This document shows, in pieces, positions 38,404 to 47,216 of a stretch of DNA of 64,000 bases. The translations under genes and the position numbers were made by a program. The notes under the pieces were generated by a model, which worked only from the letters and a program-made list of their open reading frames with translations, did not search any database and had not been told where the DNA came from. Source of the stretch: Stieleria mannarensis (GTDB taxonomy: Bacteria; Planctomycetota; Planctomycetia; Pirellulales; Pirellulaceae); the NCBI RefSeq assembly GCF_014154935.1, contig NZ_JACEHH010000009.1, positions 124,001 through 188,000 on the forward strand, given 5' to 3'. Within the stretch, counting starts at the first letter, position 1. Every line of letters starts with the position of its first letter.

Positions 38404-39519
38404 CTAAAGTGGCGTCGGGCGGCCGTAGAAATAGCCTTGCGCGAGGTCGAAGCCGATCGCTTGACAGGCATCCGCCTCGCTGGACGTCTCGATGCCTTCG
38501 GCCAACGCCTTGATCTCCAGATCGCGGACCATTTGCACGAGCGTTTCGAGCATCCGATGGCGGGGTTCGTCGGCGTGATCGATGGCGTGGATCAACGAGA
38601 TATCGAATTTGACGTAATCCGGGCGTGCTTCGATCAGTTCTGCCAGCCGGGCCTGACCGGAACCGAAGTCATCGAACGCTAATTCGATCCCCAGATCCTT
38701 GACGGCCGCAGAAAGTTCTCGCATGACCTGACGATTGGTGACACTGGCCTCGTGGATCTCCAACACCAAGTCGGTGTTGCCCGACATCTGCCGCACCTTG
38801 ACCAGCGAATCGATCAGCTTGCCGGCATCCTCCATTTCCTTGGGGTGGGTGTTGACGAACAGATTGGGTCGGGCGGGCAGGTCGCGTCCGACGCGAACGC
38901 CTTCCCATCGCAATAATTGGCTGAGTTCGACTTCCAGATTCAGCTGGCTGGCGGCGTGAAACATGGCCGCGACCGATTCGAGTCCGAACACGCTGCCGCG
39001 GCCCAGGATTTCGTGGCCGACGACGTTTCGGCTTTCGACTTCGACGATGACTTGAAAGTGCGGTCGCACCAGTTTTTCGCTCATCATTCGATCGAACTGC
39101 ACCAGCGCCAACGCTTCATCACAGACGTTGCGTGCGATCGTTCCGGCGGATTGTCCGGTCGGGGATTGTCGGAGCACTCGAAAGGGCGCCTCGGCGAAGT
39201 GAATCAGGTCTTCTTCGTCGACCGTGACTTCACCTTGAATCCGTTCGCCATTGACATATGTCCCGTTGGTGCTGTTCAGATCGGTCAGCCGCAGTTTGCC
39301 ATCGTGGGGCGACAGGATGGCGTGTCGTCCACTGACGGTTTTGAAATTTAACTTCAGCGACGATCCCGGTTTTCGACCGATCGTGAACTCCGGCTCGTCG
39401 ATCGGCAGGTGACGCAGATTGTCACGTGGTTCAAGAGCCCCGGACAAGAACCAAACGTCGCTTCCAACCACGGTGCTGTGGCAGAGTCGGTCGAGTGCGG
39501 AAGTGTCGAGCGAGGTCAT
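38404..39519 (-). CDS. FHA-EAL fusion: phosphothreonine-binding c-di-GMP phosphodiesterase
   Basis: The 371-residue protein has an N-terminal FHA domain (EFTIGRKPGSSLKL, VSGRHAIL, LTDLNSTNGTYVNGE) and a C-terminal EAL domain. The EAL motif itself is HEIL, but the other catalytic residues are present: N in FVNTHP, E in LEIHEASV, DD in FDDFGSG, K in VKFDISL, E in LAEGIET and Q in LAQGYFYGRP, so hydrolysis of c-di-GMP is likely. The start is ATG 39519 because the FHA region follows; a longer open frame starts at 39594. It diverges from the AAA+/kinase operon, whose kinase could phosphorylate its ligand. Confidence 0.88.
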   Translation of the reverse strand: MTSLDTSALDRLCHSTVVGSDVWFLSGALEPRDNLRHLPIDEPEFTIGRKPGSSLKLNFKTVSGRHAILSPHDGKLRLTDLNSTNGTYVNGERIQGEVTVDEEDLIHFAEAPFRVLRQSPTGQSAGTIARNVCDEALALVQFDRMMSEKLVRPHFQVIVEVESRNVVGHEILGRGSVFGLESVAAMFHAASQLNLEVELSQLLRWEGVRVGRDLPARPNLFVNTHPKEMEDAGKLIDSLVKVRQMSGNTDLVLEIHEASVTNRQVMRELSAAVKDLGIELAFDDFGSGQARLAELIEARPDYVKFDISLIHAIDHADEPRHRMLETLVQMVRDLEIKALAEGIETSSEADACQAIGFDLAQGYFYGRPTPL

Positions 39520-40011
39520 GGGGGTAATGGGCGGATGAGGGCTTCGGATGAAAGTGGGGCGTGACGGGCCGGTCTGCCGATGAACGGTGATCACCCGAGA
39601 GACATCGGTTTCAGCAAAATTGTAGGTCGCGTTTTCGTCCCCCCCCGTTGTTCGGCGGCAGAATTCTTGTTCGGCGGCAGAATTCTTTGGAGGGAGGCAA
39701 TCCCCGGGGCTGCGGCGGGGGCGAAATCGCGAACAGGGGCAGCAGTGTTGGTGTCGAGCCGTTAGGCGATTCCCGGTCGCTGCATCGCAGCGATAGTGGC
39801 TGCAAGAGCCTGTACGCCAACGCTTCAGCCCGTGTCATTCGTTTCCGCCCCTCGTTTCGCACCTGACGCGGGTTATTGGTGAGCTAGTTTTCATTCAACT
39901 GTCGTTTAGGAAACGCCCCGCGATCCCCCCGGTGGCAGATTCCTGACAGACGCCGATGCACCCCCACGCAATTTCGCATCACACTCACCACACTCCATCC
40001 GCACATTCGGT
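39520..40011. other. intergenic region between divergent genes
   Basis: About 490 bp between the FHA-EAL gene and the AAA+ gene contain a perfect 19-bp direct repeat (39650-39687), a small hairpin (CGCTGC-ATC-GCAGCG near 39780) and no convincing gene. Both promoters should lie here; none is obvious. Confidence 0.6.
39650..39687. repeat. 19-bp direct repeat, two copies
   Basis: GTTCGGCGGCAGAATTCTT occurs twice without a gap or a mismatch. It lies about 130 bp upstream of the FHA-EAL start codon on its coding strand, so it might be a regulator site or a slippage duplication. Confidence 0.9.
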
Positions 40012-41337
40012 ATGAACGCCGCAATCCATGAGACCCATGCTGTTGATTCAGGCCTGCTAGGCAGCTTGCTGACCGACGATACGTTTTGGCCGGCCGAGAC
40101 CCAATCGCTTTCCGAGACCGGGCTCAGCGATTCGTTTGTCGAAGGCCTGATTCTCAAGTCTGTGCTGAGCACCGGCACCATCAGCGGCCGCAGCCTGTCC
40201 GAATTCATCGGTCTGCCCTTTAAAGTGACCGATCCGTTGCTCGATTCGATGCGGACCCGCAAGCTGATCGCGCATGTGCGTCCCGCTCCGTTCAACGATT
40301 ACTACTACTCGTTGACCGAACTCGGCCAGACCCGCGCCGGCAACCAGATGAAGCAGTGCAGCTACGTCGGCCCGGCGCCGGTGCCGCTGTCGGATTATGT
40401 GCTCAGCGTCGAAGCCCAATCGGCGGGGCTGGATCCGGTCACGCAAGACCAGCTGCGTCAGGCGCTCACGGACATCTCCTATCAACAGGACCTGTTGGAC
40501 TTCCTCGGACCGGCGATCAACAGCAACACCGGACTGTTTCTGTTCGGCGAACCGGGCAACGGAAAGACGACGATCGCCCGCTGTCTGACGCAGTGTCTGG
40601 GCCAAGAGATTTGGATTCCGCACGCGATTCTCGATGACGGCAACCTGATCAAATTGCAAGATGACGCCTTTCACCGCCCCGCCCCGGTCCCGGAAACGGC
40701 CGCGCAAATCCTAAAGGCCCAGGAATGGGATCGTCGTTGGCTTCGCATCCAACGCCCGACGGTGATGGTCGGCGGCGAACTGGTGATGGAAAACCTGGAG
40801 GTGCGACACGACCCGCGCAGCAACATCTGCGAAGCGCCGTTGCAGATGAAAAGCAATTGCGGCTGTCTGTTGATCGATGACTTCGGTCGTCAACGGATCG
40901 CCCCCGAAGAATTGCTCAACCGCTGGATCGTTCCGCTGGAGAATCGTTGCGATTTCCTGACGTTGCCCACCGGCAAAAAAATCCAGTTGCCGTTCGAGCA
41001 GCTGTTGATCTTTTCGACCAACCTGGATCCGGGCGACCTGGTCGACGAAGCCTTTCTGAGACGGGTTCCCTACAAGATCTTTGTCGGTGATCCGGGGCCG
41101 GACGAATACCGGCAACTGATGAAGACGGTCTCGCGTCAGATGGGGTTTCCCGAAACGCCCGAAGCGGCCGAATACATGCTGTCGTACTACCAGAACAAAG
41201 CACGCAAACCACGGCGTTGTCACCCGCGCGATCTATTGAAACAGATCGAAGCCTTTTGCCGCTACCGACAACTGCCCTTGGGCATTCGCCCGGAATACCT
41301 GGAGCGCGCCTGCCGAAGCTACTTCAGCGACCTGTAG
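40012..41337 (+). CDS. AAA+ ATPase with N-terminal winged-helix-like region
   Basis: The 441-residue protein has a helical, winged-helix-like N-terminus (about 40-105, GTISGRSLSEFIGLPF then YYYSLTELGQ) and an AAA+ module: Walker A GEPGNGKTT (179-187), an unusually long insert, Walker B LLIDDFG (286-292), sensor 1 IFSTNLD (333-339) and FLRRVPYKI. It lacks a helicase signature, and the DDFG Walker B with an HPRD-like C-terminal lid resembles predicted chaperone-type ATPases in planctomycetes. It is cotranscribed with the kinase-tubulin fusion 31 bp downstream, so it may remodel that protein. ATG start. Confidence 0.8.
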   Translation: MNAAIHETHAVDSGLLGSLLTDDTFWPAETQSLSETGLSDSFVEGLILKSVLSTGTISGRSLSEFIGLPFKVTDPLLDSMRTRKLIAHVRPAPFNDYYYSLTELGQTRAGNQMKQCSYVGPAPVPLSDYVLSVEAQSAGLDPVTQDQLRQALTDISYQQDLLDFLGPAINSNTGLFLFGEPGNGKTTIARCLTQCLGQEIWIPHAILDDGNLIKLQDDAFHRPAPVPETAAQILKAQEWDRRWLRIQRPTVMVGGELVMENLEVRHDPRSNICEAPLQMKSNCGCLLIDDFGRQRIAPEELLNRWIVPLENRCDFLTLPTGKKIQLPFEQLLIFSTNLDPGDLVDEAFLRRVPYKIFVGDPGPDEYRQLMKTVSRQMGFPETPEAAEYMLSYYQNKARKPRRCHPRDLLKQIEAFCRYRQLPLGIRPEYLERACRSYFSDL

Positions 41338-41368
41338 CGTCCACTTGAGTCACCGAGAGCAACGGAAG

Positions 41369-44300
41369 ATGACGACAGTCAAAACCAAACGGATTCAACC
41401 CGGTTACGAACCGATCGAAGGTTACGTCCTGGAAAAACGGATCGGACGCGGCGGGTACGGCGAAGTCTGGCGTGCGACCGCGCCCGGCGGGCTGAAGAAA
41501 GCCGTCAAATTCGTCTTCGGACAGCAAGACGAGCGACGCGCCGAACAGGAGCTGAAATCGCTCGAACGGATCAAAGCGGTCCAGCACCCGTTTATCTTGA
41601 CGCTCGAGCGGTTCGAACTGATCGAAAACCAATTGGTCATCGTGACCGAGTTGGCCGACGGATCCCTGGAAGACGTCTACAAGCAACACCAGGCGCGCGG
41701 CTCCTGTGGCATCCCCCGCGACATGTTGTTGGGGTACATGAAGGATGCCGCCGACGCACTGGATTACCTGCACCAACTCTACAAACTTCAGCACCTGGAC
41801 ATCAAACCGGGAAACCTGTTGATCGTTGGCGGCCGGGTCAAAGTCGCCGACTTCGGATTGCTGAAAGATCTCGGTGACATCGAATGCAGCATGGTCGGCG
41901 GGCTGACGCCCATCTATGCGCCGCCGGAAGTCTTTGACGGACGGCCGAGCATGCACAGCGATCAATACAGTCTGGCCGTGATGTACCAGGAACTTTTGAC
42001 CAGCACGCGTCCCTTTAGCGGGCGGACGATCGCCCAGCTGGCCACCCAGCACGTTCACAACGCGCCCAATTTGAAACCGTTGCCGGCCAGCGATCGCCCC
42101 TGCGTTGCTCGGGCGTTGGAAAAGTCGCCGGAGCGGCGGTTTGCCAGCTGCACCGAATTCGTCGAAAAACTCGTTCGCCCCCACGCCACCGTTAGCGAAG
42201 TCGGTCAGCGTGACGGGACGACGCCGCAAAAGGCGGCACGCCCGGTCGAGAACCTGCCGCAGCTGGAAGACAGCCTGGGCACGTCCCATGAAACTCATCA
42301 AACCCAAGCCCTGGTCGTCGCCCTCGGTGGCACCGGGGCGGACTGCCTGAGCGCGTTGCGGTCGCGAATCTATGACTTTGGTGCCGGGTCGCCGGTCGTT
42401 TTGCACAGCGTGTTGATCGACACCAATCCGATGACGACGCAGACCGCGTTGATGGTCGACAGCACCGACGTCGTGCCGCGTTGCCGGGTCGTCGAAGCTC
42501 GCCTGCGTACCCCCAGCGAATACCGCAATAGCGGAACCGGGCGATTGAAGACCATCTCGCGGCGTTGGATTTACAACGTGCCACGAAACGGCCAGACCGG
42601 CGGCATGCGGCCGCTGGGACGACTGGCCCTGGTCGACCACGGCGAACAGGTGATGCAGACGCTGCGTGAGGCGGTGGAAGCATTGAACGCCGCCAAAAGC
42701 GACAACGCACCGCCGAAAATCTATGTCGTCGGATCCTTGACCGGCGGAACCGGTAGCGGAATGTACCTGGACATCGTCTACCTGCTGCGACACCTGCTGG
42801 ACGAATCCGCAATGGAAAACGAACCGATCCTATCGTTCTTGACGACCAATCGGTTTCAAGGCGATCCGTCGCGTCCGCTGGCTCTGCACGCGACCAAATC
42901 CGCGATCAAAGAACTGGCCCACTTTCTGATGCCCGGCAACAGTTATCCCGGCGACGCCGGTGCCGGCTGGCCCAGTGTTCCCGCCGCCCGGACACCGCTG
43001 CACAACACGTACGTCATCGCCCAATCCGATCGTCCCGGCGCCCCGCCGCCGCTGCACTCGGTCATCGACTACCTCTGGGCCGACGCCACCGTGTGCGGTG
43101 AGTGGTTCGCCAAAGGACGCCACGAAGACGACGACGCGTCGACCGGGCCGAGTGTCATTCGGACCATGAGTGTGGCCCAGATCGGCGATCCGGAAGACCG
43201 CCAACCCAACTTGCTGGCGCCCCACGCGGTCAAGCTGCTGCTGCTCCGCTGGCTGGGAAACCCGCGTGATTCCAAAGCCGCTGCCAAAGAATTCTCTGGA
43301 CGCATCCGCCGTCGCTGCCGATTGGACAGTGACGCGTTGTGCGGCCAAACCGTGCAGTGGTTTGGAAACAATCGACAAGACCGCCGCGGCAAGTTGATGG
43401 AACGGCTCGGTAACCTGGACCCGGCCCTGCTGCAAAATCCCGCCGCCGTCCGATCCCATCTGGTCAAATGGCTGACCGGGGTGATCGACCTGGATCAAAC
43501 CGAGGTGCTGGCAGGACAAATCATTCATCAGATCGAGCGTGAAATCCATTCCCGTCTCCAAGACGGAAAACTGGACCTTTCATCGACAATCACCGGAGTC
43601 GGCGAGATTCGTCAACAGATGACGCAACTGCAACAGACCCTGCTGCAGCGTTCCGAGGACGAATTCCGACGGATCGCCGACGACAGCGCCGCATCTTGCG
43701 AACAAAACGCCGACTCCTCCCGCGGACCGATGGCCGCACTGCGAAACGCCTGCGGCATCGGGGAGCAATTGGTCGAGATCATCGCCTGTCGCGCCGCCGC
43801 ATCGGTCGCGGCGACGTTGACCGACAACCTGGCCGAGATGGCCGAATCCTATGTTGACGCCTCCGCCCGGCTGGCTCAAGCGATCACCAACCTCGCCGAG
43901 GATGACCGCCAAGCCGTCGATCACTGGTCCACGCTCGCCCCCGAGATCCGCAGCGGCTTGCCCGACATCATCGACAAATTGCAGCGTGCCAATGTGGTCG
44001 GCCAGTTGTTCCGCGTGATCCAATCGCCGGCGATGATGACGACCGAATTCGTCGTCAATGAACTGTCCGTCGCGGCCGCCGGGCTGATCCGCCAGGGGAT
44101 CAGTGCCGCCGACGATTCAGCGTCCGGCGACGCGACCACCCACGATGCCCGAGGCTCGCAGGGCGGCGATCCCAACACCGCCTCCACCGCGACGACCGAC
44201 GAACTGCAGATCGGCAAGACGACCTGTTTCAATCCCCCAACCGATCCGGTCGCGATGACCCAGACCCACACCTGGTCGACGCCCGATGCCGTGCCCAGTC

Positions 44301-44599
44301 TGACCGCCGAATCCGCCTTCGAAGCCGTCCGGCCCCCGCTGCTGGAATGTGGCGGCAAACAACGCGTTTATCTCGTCTGCCGCGACAAGACTGAACAACG
44401 CACCCTGTTGTCGCAGTTGCCCAAGGACGAGATGTCGTCGCTGACCACCATCCATGCCAAGGCTTCAATGCCCATGCTGGTTCACGAAGCCCAGGACATC
44501 GAGCTTGACAATGTGCTGTCGTGGCTCGATGCACTGACCGGCGACGACGGCCGGATCAGCGATCGCCTGATCACCCGCTGCGATATCGATTGGAGCTGA
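41369..44599 (+). CDS. Ser/Thr protein kinase fused to tubulin/FtsZ-like GTPase domain
   Basis: The 1076-residue protein begins with a Hanks-type kinase: G-loop GRGGYGEV (26-33), K47 in AVKF, catalytic HLDIKPGN (142-149; Leu in place of the HRD Arg), DFG (161-163) and PIYAPPE. After a linker comes a tubulin-like domain: ALGGTGADCL (318-327) matching the FtsZ T1 loop, VLIDTNP (348-354) matching T3, and GSLTGGTGSG (455-464), one residue off the tubulin signature. I do not find a clear T7 catalytic NxDxxD loop. About 500 further residues are helical and unannotated. No membrane segment is visible. ATG 41369 has GAGAG 9 nt upstream; TTG 41345 is weaker. Confidence 0.85.
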   Translation: MTTVKTKRIQPGYEPIEGYVLEKRIGRGGYGEVWRATAPGGLKKAVKFVFGQQDERRAEQELKSLERIKAVQHPFILTLERFELIENQLVIVTELADGSLEDVYKQHQARGSCGIPRDMLLGYMKDAADALDYLHQLYKLQHLDIKPGNLLIVGGRVKVADFGLLKDLGDIECSMVGGLTPIYAPPEVFDGRPSMHSDQYSLAVMYQELLTSTRPFSGRTIAQLATQHVHNAPNLKPLPASDRPCVARALEKSPERRFASCTEFVEKLVRPHATVSEVGQRDGTTPQKAARPVENLPQLEDSLGTSHETHQTQALVVALGGTGADCLSALRSRIYDFGAGSPVVLHSVLIDTNPMTTQTALMVDSTDVVPRCRVVEARLRTPSEYRNSGTGRLKTISRRWIYNVPRNGQTGGMRPLGRLALVDHGEQVMQTLREAVEALNAAKSDNAPPKIYVVGSLTGGTGSGMYLDIVYLLRHLLDESAMENEPILSFLTTNRFQGDPSRPLALHATKSAIKELAHFLMPGNSYPGDAGAGWPSVPAARTPLHNTYVIAQSDRPGAPPPLHSVIDYLWADATVCGEWFAKGRHEDDDASTGPSVIRTMSVAQIGDPEDRQPNLLAPHAVKLLLLRWLGNPRDSKAAAKEFSGRIRRRCRLDSDALCGQTVQWFGNNRQDRRGKLMERLGNLDPALLQNPAAVRSHLVKWLTGVIDLDQTEVLAGQIIHQIEREIHSRLQDGKLDLSSTITGVGEIRQQMTQLQQTLLQRSEDEFRRIADDSAASCEQNADSSRGPMAALRNACGIGEQLVEIIACRAAASVAATLTDNLAEMAESYVDASARLAQAITNLAEDDRQAVDHWSTLAPEIRSGLPDIIDKLQRANVVGQLFRVIQSPAMMTTEFVVNELSVAAAGLIRQGISAADDSASGDATTHDARGSQGGDPNTASTATTDELQIGKTTCFNPPTDPVAMTQTHTWSTPDAVPSLTAESAFEAVRPPLLECGGKQRVYLVCRDKTEQRTLLSQLPKDEMSSLTTIHAKASMPMLVHEAQDIELDNVLSWLDALTGDDGRISDRLITRCDIDWS

Positions 44600-44627
44600 G
44601 CTCGCTGCGGACTAAGCCCAGTGCGGA

Positions 44628-45503
44628 CTAAGCCCTGGGCAGACGAATCGTGAACGCCGTGCCGACGCCGACGGTGCTTTCGACGCGGATCTTGCCGCGG
44701 TGTGCGTCGATGATTTCCTTACAGGCGGCCAGCCCCAACCCCGTGCCTCCCTTGCCCGATTCGTCGGGGCCGTTTTTGGTCGAAAAGAACGGATCAAAGA
44801 TCTGCGGCAGCGTGGCCGCGGGAATCCCGGCCCCGCTGTCACGGACGACCAATTCCACCGATTGCTGGTCATCGCTGTTGGCCAACCGGATCAACAACTC
44901 GCCGCCTTCGCCGATCGCTTGCCGGGCATTGATCAACAGATTCAACAGCACACGTTGAATCTGGTTTCCACTGGCGATCGCCTTGGCCACGTCCGGCTGA
45001 ATCTCGGTCGTGACCGACACGCGGTACTTGTGCATCTCGCGTTCCAACAGGACCAGCGTGTCCAGAATGATCGCGCCCAGATCGGTCGGTTCGAACGACT
45101 CGCTGCGGTTCCGCGCCTGGGCCAGAATCGTGCCGGTGATTTTCGACGCACGCTCGGCGGCATCCAGGATTTTGCCGAGCGCCTTGTCGCGCGATTCGTC
45201 GTCGCGGTTGCGGATTCCCAACCGGGCGTAATTGATGATCGTCATCAAGACGTTATTGAATTCATGCGTCGCCGTGCTGGTCAATTCGCCCAACGCGGCC
45301 ATCGATTGCGACTGTCGCAGGTGCGCCTTCAGGTGCTGGATGTACTGCTGCTCGTCACTCAACGGGGCGGCGGAGCTCAACGGGGCGGCGGACGGGACGT
45401 TGCTCGGCGCACCGCCGGCCAGCGTGGCGGGGGAGTCGTTGTTTCCGTTTGTCGAGGGATTTGCCGTGGCGGCCGGCGTTGGCATTGCGTTGGGTGCGTT
45501 CAT
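44628..45503 (-). CDS. sensor histidine kinase without sensor domain
   Basis: The 291-residue protein has a Pro/Ala/Ser-rich N-terminus (1-48), then a dimerisation helix with H80 in THEFNNVLMTI, N-box LLNLLINARQAI, G1 DSGAGIPA, F-box FDPFFSTK and G2 GTGLGLAACK. It lacks membrane and sensing domains, so it must be driven by a partner or be cytosolic. The long frame upstream is a shadow; ATG 45503 follows GGGGAT. The receiver is not next to it; the response regulator-HDOD protein at 48057 is the closest candidate. Confidence 0.88.
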   Translation of the reverse strand: MNAPNAMPTPAATANPSTNGNNDSPATLAGGAPSNVPSAAPLSSAAPLSDEQQYIQHLKAHLRQSQSMAALGELTSTATHEFNNVLMTIINYARLGIRNRDDESRDKALGKILDAAERASKITGTILAQARNRSESFEPTDLGAIILDTLVLLEREMHKYRVSVTTEIQPDVAKAIASGNQIQRVLLNLLINARQAIGEGGELLIRLANSDDQQSVELVVRDSGAGIPAATLPQIFDPFFSTKNGPDESGKGGTGLGLAACKEIIDAHRGKIRVESTVGVGTAFTIRLPRA

Positions 45504-45664
45504 GATCCCCGGGTGGGTTGGCTGGCAATTGCATCGAGACTGCTTTGATCTATCGTCGTCGAGCGGCGATTTGCTACACCCAGTCCCGGGCCGCAGGCAA
45601 AGCTTGCCAGTGCTGGTGACGGCCCTCACAATCGGAAAAGTTTCCGGAGCAAGAGACGCCGACC

Positions 45665-45940
45665 ATGCCGAAACACTCCCCCCCGTCTGCCACGACAGAC
45701 CCTCCCAACATCGTCCAAAGACTGGCCCAAGCGGTCGGAACCGCCAAAGAAATGGGATTTGAAGTCCGCAAGGTGGTGCTGGACGACCAGCTGCCCGGCT
45801 GGTGTCAGATCGGATCCAAAAAGATCCTGTTTCTCGACCTGGCCGCGTCGGCGAGCGAACAACTGGACCAGATCGACCAGATCGTGGCGTCCTACTGCAA
45901 CCAACGCCAGCAACGCAGCGAAGGCCGAATCGCGGCCTAG
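45665..45940 (+). CDS. conserved small protein of unknown function
   Basis: This 91-residue protein has a real-looking composition: helical N-terminus (NIVQRLAQAVGTAKEMGFEV), then VRKVVLDDQLPGWCQIG and SKKILFLDLAASASEQLDQI. I do not recognise a family, but the form of a planctomycete hypothetical protein with a possible metal-binding (LPGWC) site seems plausible. It diverges from the histidine kinase gene (160 bp apart) and is followed by a 26-bp tandem array. The start is ATG 45665. Confidence 0.65.
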   Translation: MPKHSPPSATTDPPNIVQRLAQAVGTAKEMGFEVRKVVLDDQLPGWCQIGSKKILFLDLAASASEQLDQIDQIVASYCNQRQQRSEGRIAA

Positions 45941-45954
45941 CGACGAATCCCACA

Positions 45955-46107
45955 GTGGGATAGGCTTCCAGCCTGTCATCGTGGGAGAGGCTTCCAGCCT
46001 GTCATCGTGGGAGAGGCTTCCAGCCTGTCATCGTGGGAGAGGCTTCCAGCCTGTCATCGTGGGAGAGGCTTCCAGCCTGTCATCGTGGGAGAGGCTTCCA
46101 GCCTGTC
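45955..46107. repeat. 26-bp tandem array, six copies
   Basis: Each unit reads GTGGGAGAGGCTTCCAGCCT then GTCATC; the first unit has TA for GA, the last is cut at GTC. A single inverted copy of the first unit occurs at 31557-31580. Because the outer copy differs from the others, the array probably grew from a dispersed element by local duplication. It lies immediately upstream of the type II secretion F-like gene. Confidence 0.95.
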
Positions 46108-46137
46108 CATTCATTGTGAATCGTTCAGGCAAGGCGA

Positions 46138-47181
46138 ATGTTGTTCAGGCGAATGGGAATAGCGGCGGCAGCCGGGTTCTGTCGGCGAATGGGCATCGGT
46201 CTGCGCGCCGGTGCGGACCTGCTGCGATTGCTCAAGGCCGAAACCAAATACGGCCCGCCGCGACAGCGTGAGGCGGTTTCACACGTCTTGGAGAGCGTCG
46301 AAGCCGGGTTCCAGATCAGCGACGCGATGAAGCAGCGCGCCGCCTATTTCCCCCGGCTGATGGTTTCGTTGACGCGTGTCGGCGAGAGCACGGGCAAGCT
46401 GGAACGCACCTTCAACACGCTGGCCGATCACTTTGATCAACAGGTGGCTCTGCGGCGTCTGTTCCTGACCTCGATCGCTTGGCCGGTCATTCAGCTGGGA
46501 CTCGGGCTGGGCGTGATTTCGATCGTGATCTACCTGATGGGCATCCTGACGCCCTCGACCGGCGGCCAGATGGCCGACATCTTGGGATTCGGGCTCCGTG
46601 GCGGCAAAGGCGTGTTGATTTTCTGGGGCTACATCGCCTGTGTCGCCGCGATCCTGTGGTCCTTGTATTACGCCTATCAAAGAAACCTGGGCGGAGTCCA
46701 GAACCTGGTGCCGCTGTTGTACATGGTTCCCAAGTTGGGTCCGTCGCTGCAAACGATCACGCTGTCCCGATTCACGCGGACGTTGTCGCTGGCACTGGGC
46801 GCAGGTTTGGATCCGATCCGCAGCGTGAAACTCAGCCTGGACAGCACCGACAGCGATTACTACCGCGGCGGCGGGGAATTGTTCGAGTCGGCGATCCGCG
46901 ACCGAGGCGACACGCTGGCCGGTGGACTGCGCTCGACCGATCTGTTTCCCGAACCCTTTCTGCATCTGGTCGAAGTGGCCGAGATGTCGGGAACCGAGAG
47001 CGAGTCGATCGATCACTTGGCGGTGGAGTACGAAGAACGCGCCAAGATGGCGATGCGGACCCTCTCGGGCGTCGCCACGGGAATCATTTGGATGGCCGTC
47101 GCCGGCACCCTGATCTTCTTTATCTTCCGGATGGCGTCGGTCTACCTGGGAGCGATCAACGAGGCGGCGGGATTGAACTGA
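46138..47181 (+). CDS. type II secretion system F-like inner-membrane protein (orphan)
   Basis: The 347-residue protein has two T2SSF modules. The first (about 18-115) reads CRRMGIGLRAGADLLRLL and LTRVGESTGKLERTF; two helices follow (LTSIAWPVIQLGLGLGVISI; IACVAAILWSLYYA); the second module has LSRFTRTLSLALGAGLDPIR and ASVYLGAI at its end. It is the GspF/PilC platform family. No GspE/PilB, GspG or secretin gene is adjacent, so it acts with distant partners or has another role. Start ATG 46138 or 46153. Confidence 0.85.
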   Translation: MLFRRMGIAAAAGFCRRMGIGLRAGADLLRLLKAETKYGPPRQREAVSHVLESVEAGFQISDAMKQRAAYFPRLMVSLTRVGESTGKLERTFNTLADHFDQQVALRRLFLTSIAWPVIQLGLGLGVISIVIYLMGILTPSTGGQMADILGFGLRGGKGVLIFWGYIACVAAILWSLYYAYQRNLGGVQNLVPLLYMVPKLGPSLQTITLSRFTRTLSLALGAGLDPIRSVKLSLDSTDSDYYRGGGELFESAIRDRGDTLAGGLRSTDLFPEPFLHLVEVAEMSGTESESIDHLAVEYEERAKMAMRTLSGVATGIIWMAVAGTLIFFIFRMASVYLGAINEAAGLN

Positions 47182-47216
47182 TCAATCAGTGCGTGGGGTC
47201 AACCACTCAGCTTCGA

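Noticed and set aside
41324-42793. 489-codon minus-strand frame opposite the kinase domain
   Set aside because: It is an antisense shadow of the kinase-tubulin gene, produced by high GC codon bias.
45955-46107. CRISPR-like reading of the 26-bp array
   Set aside because: Units are directly adjacent with no unique spacers and no cas genes are near.
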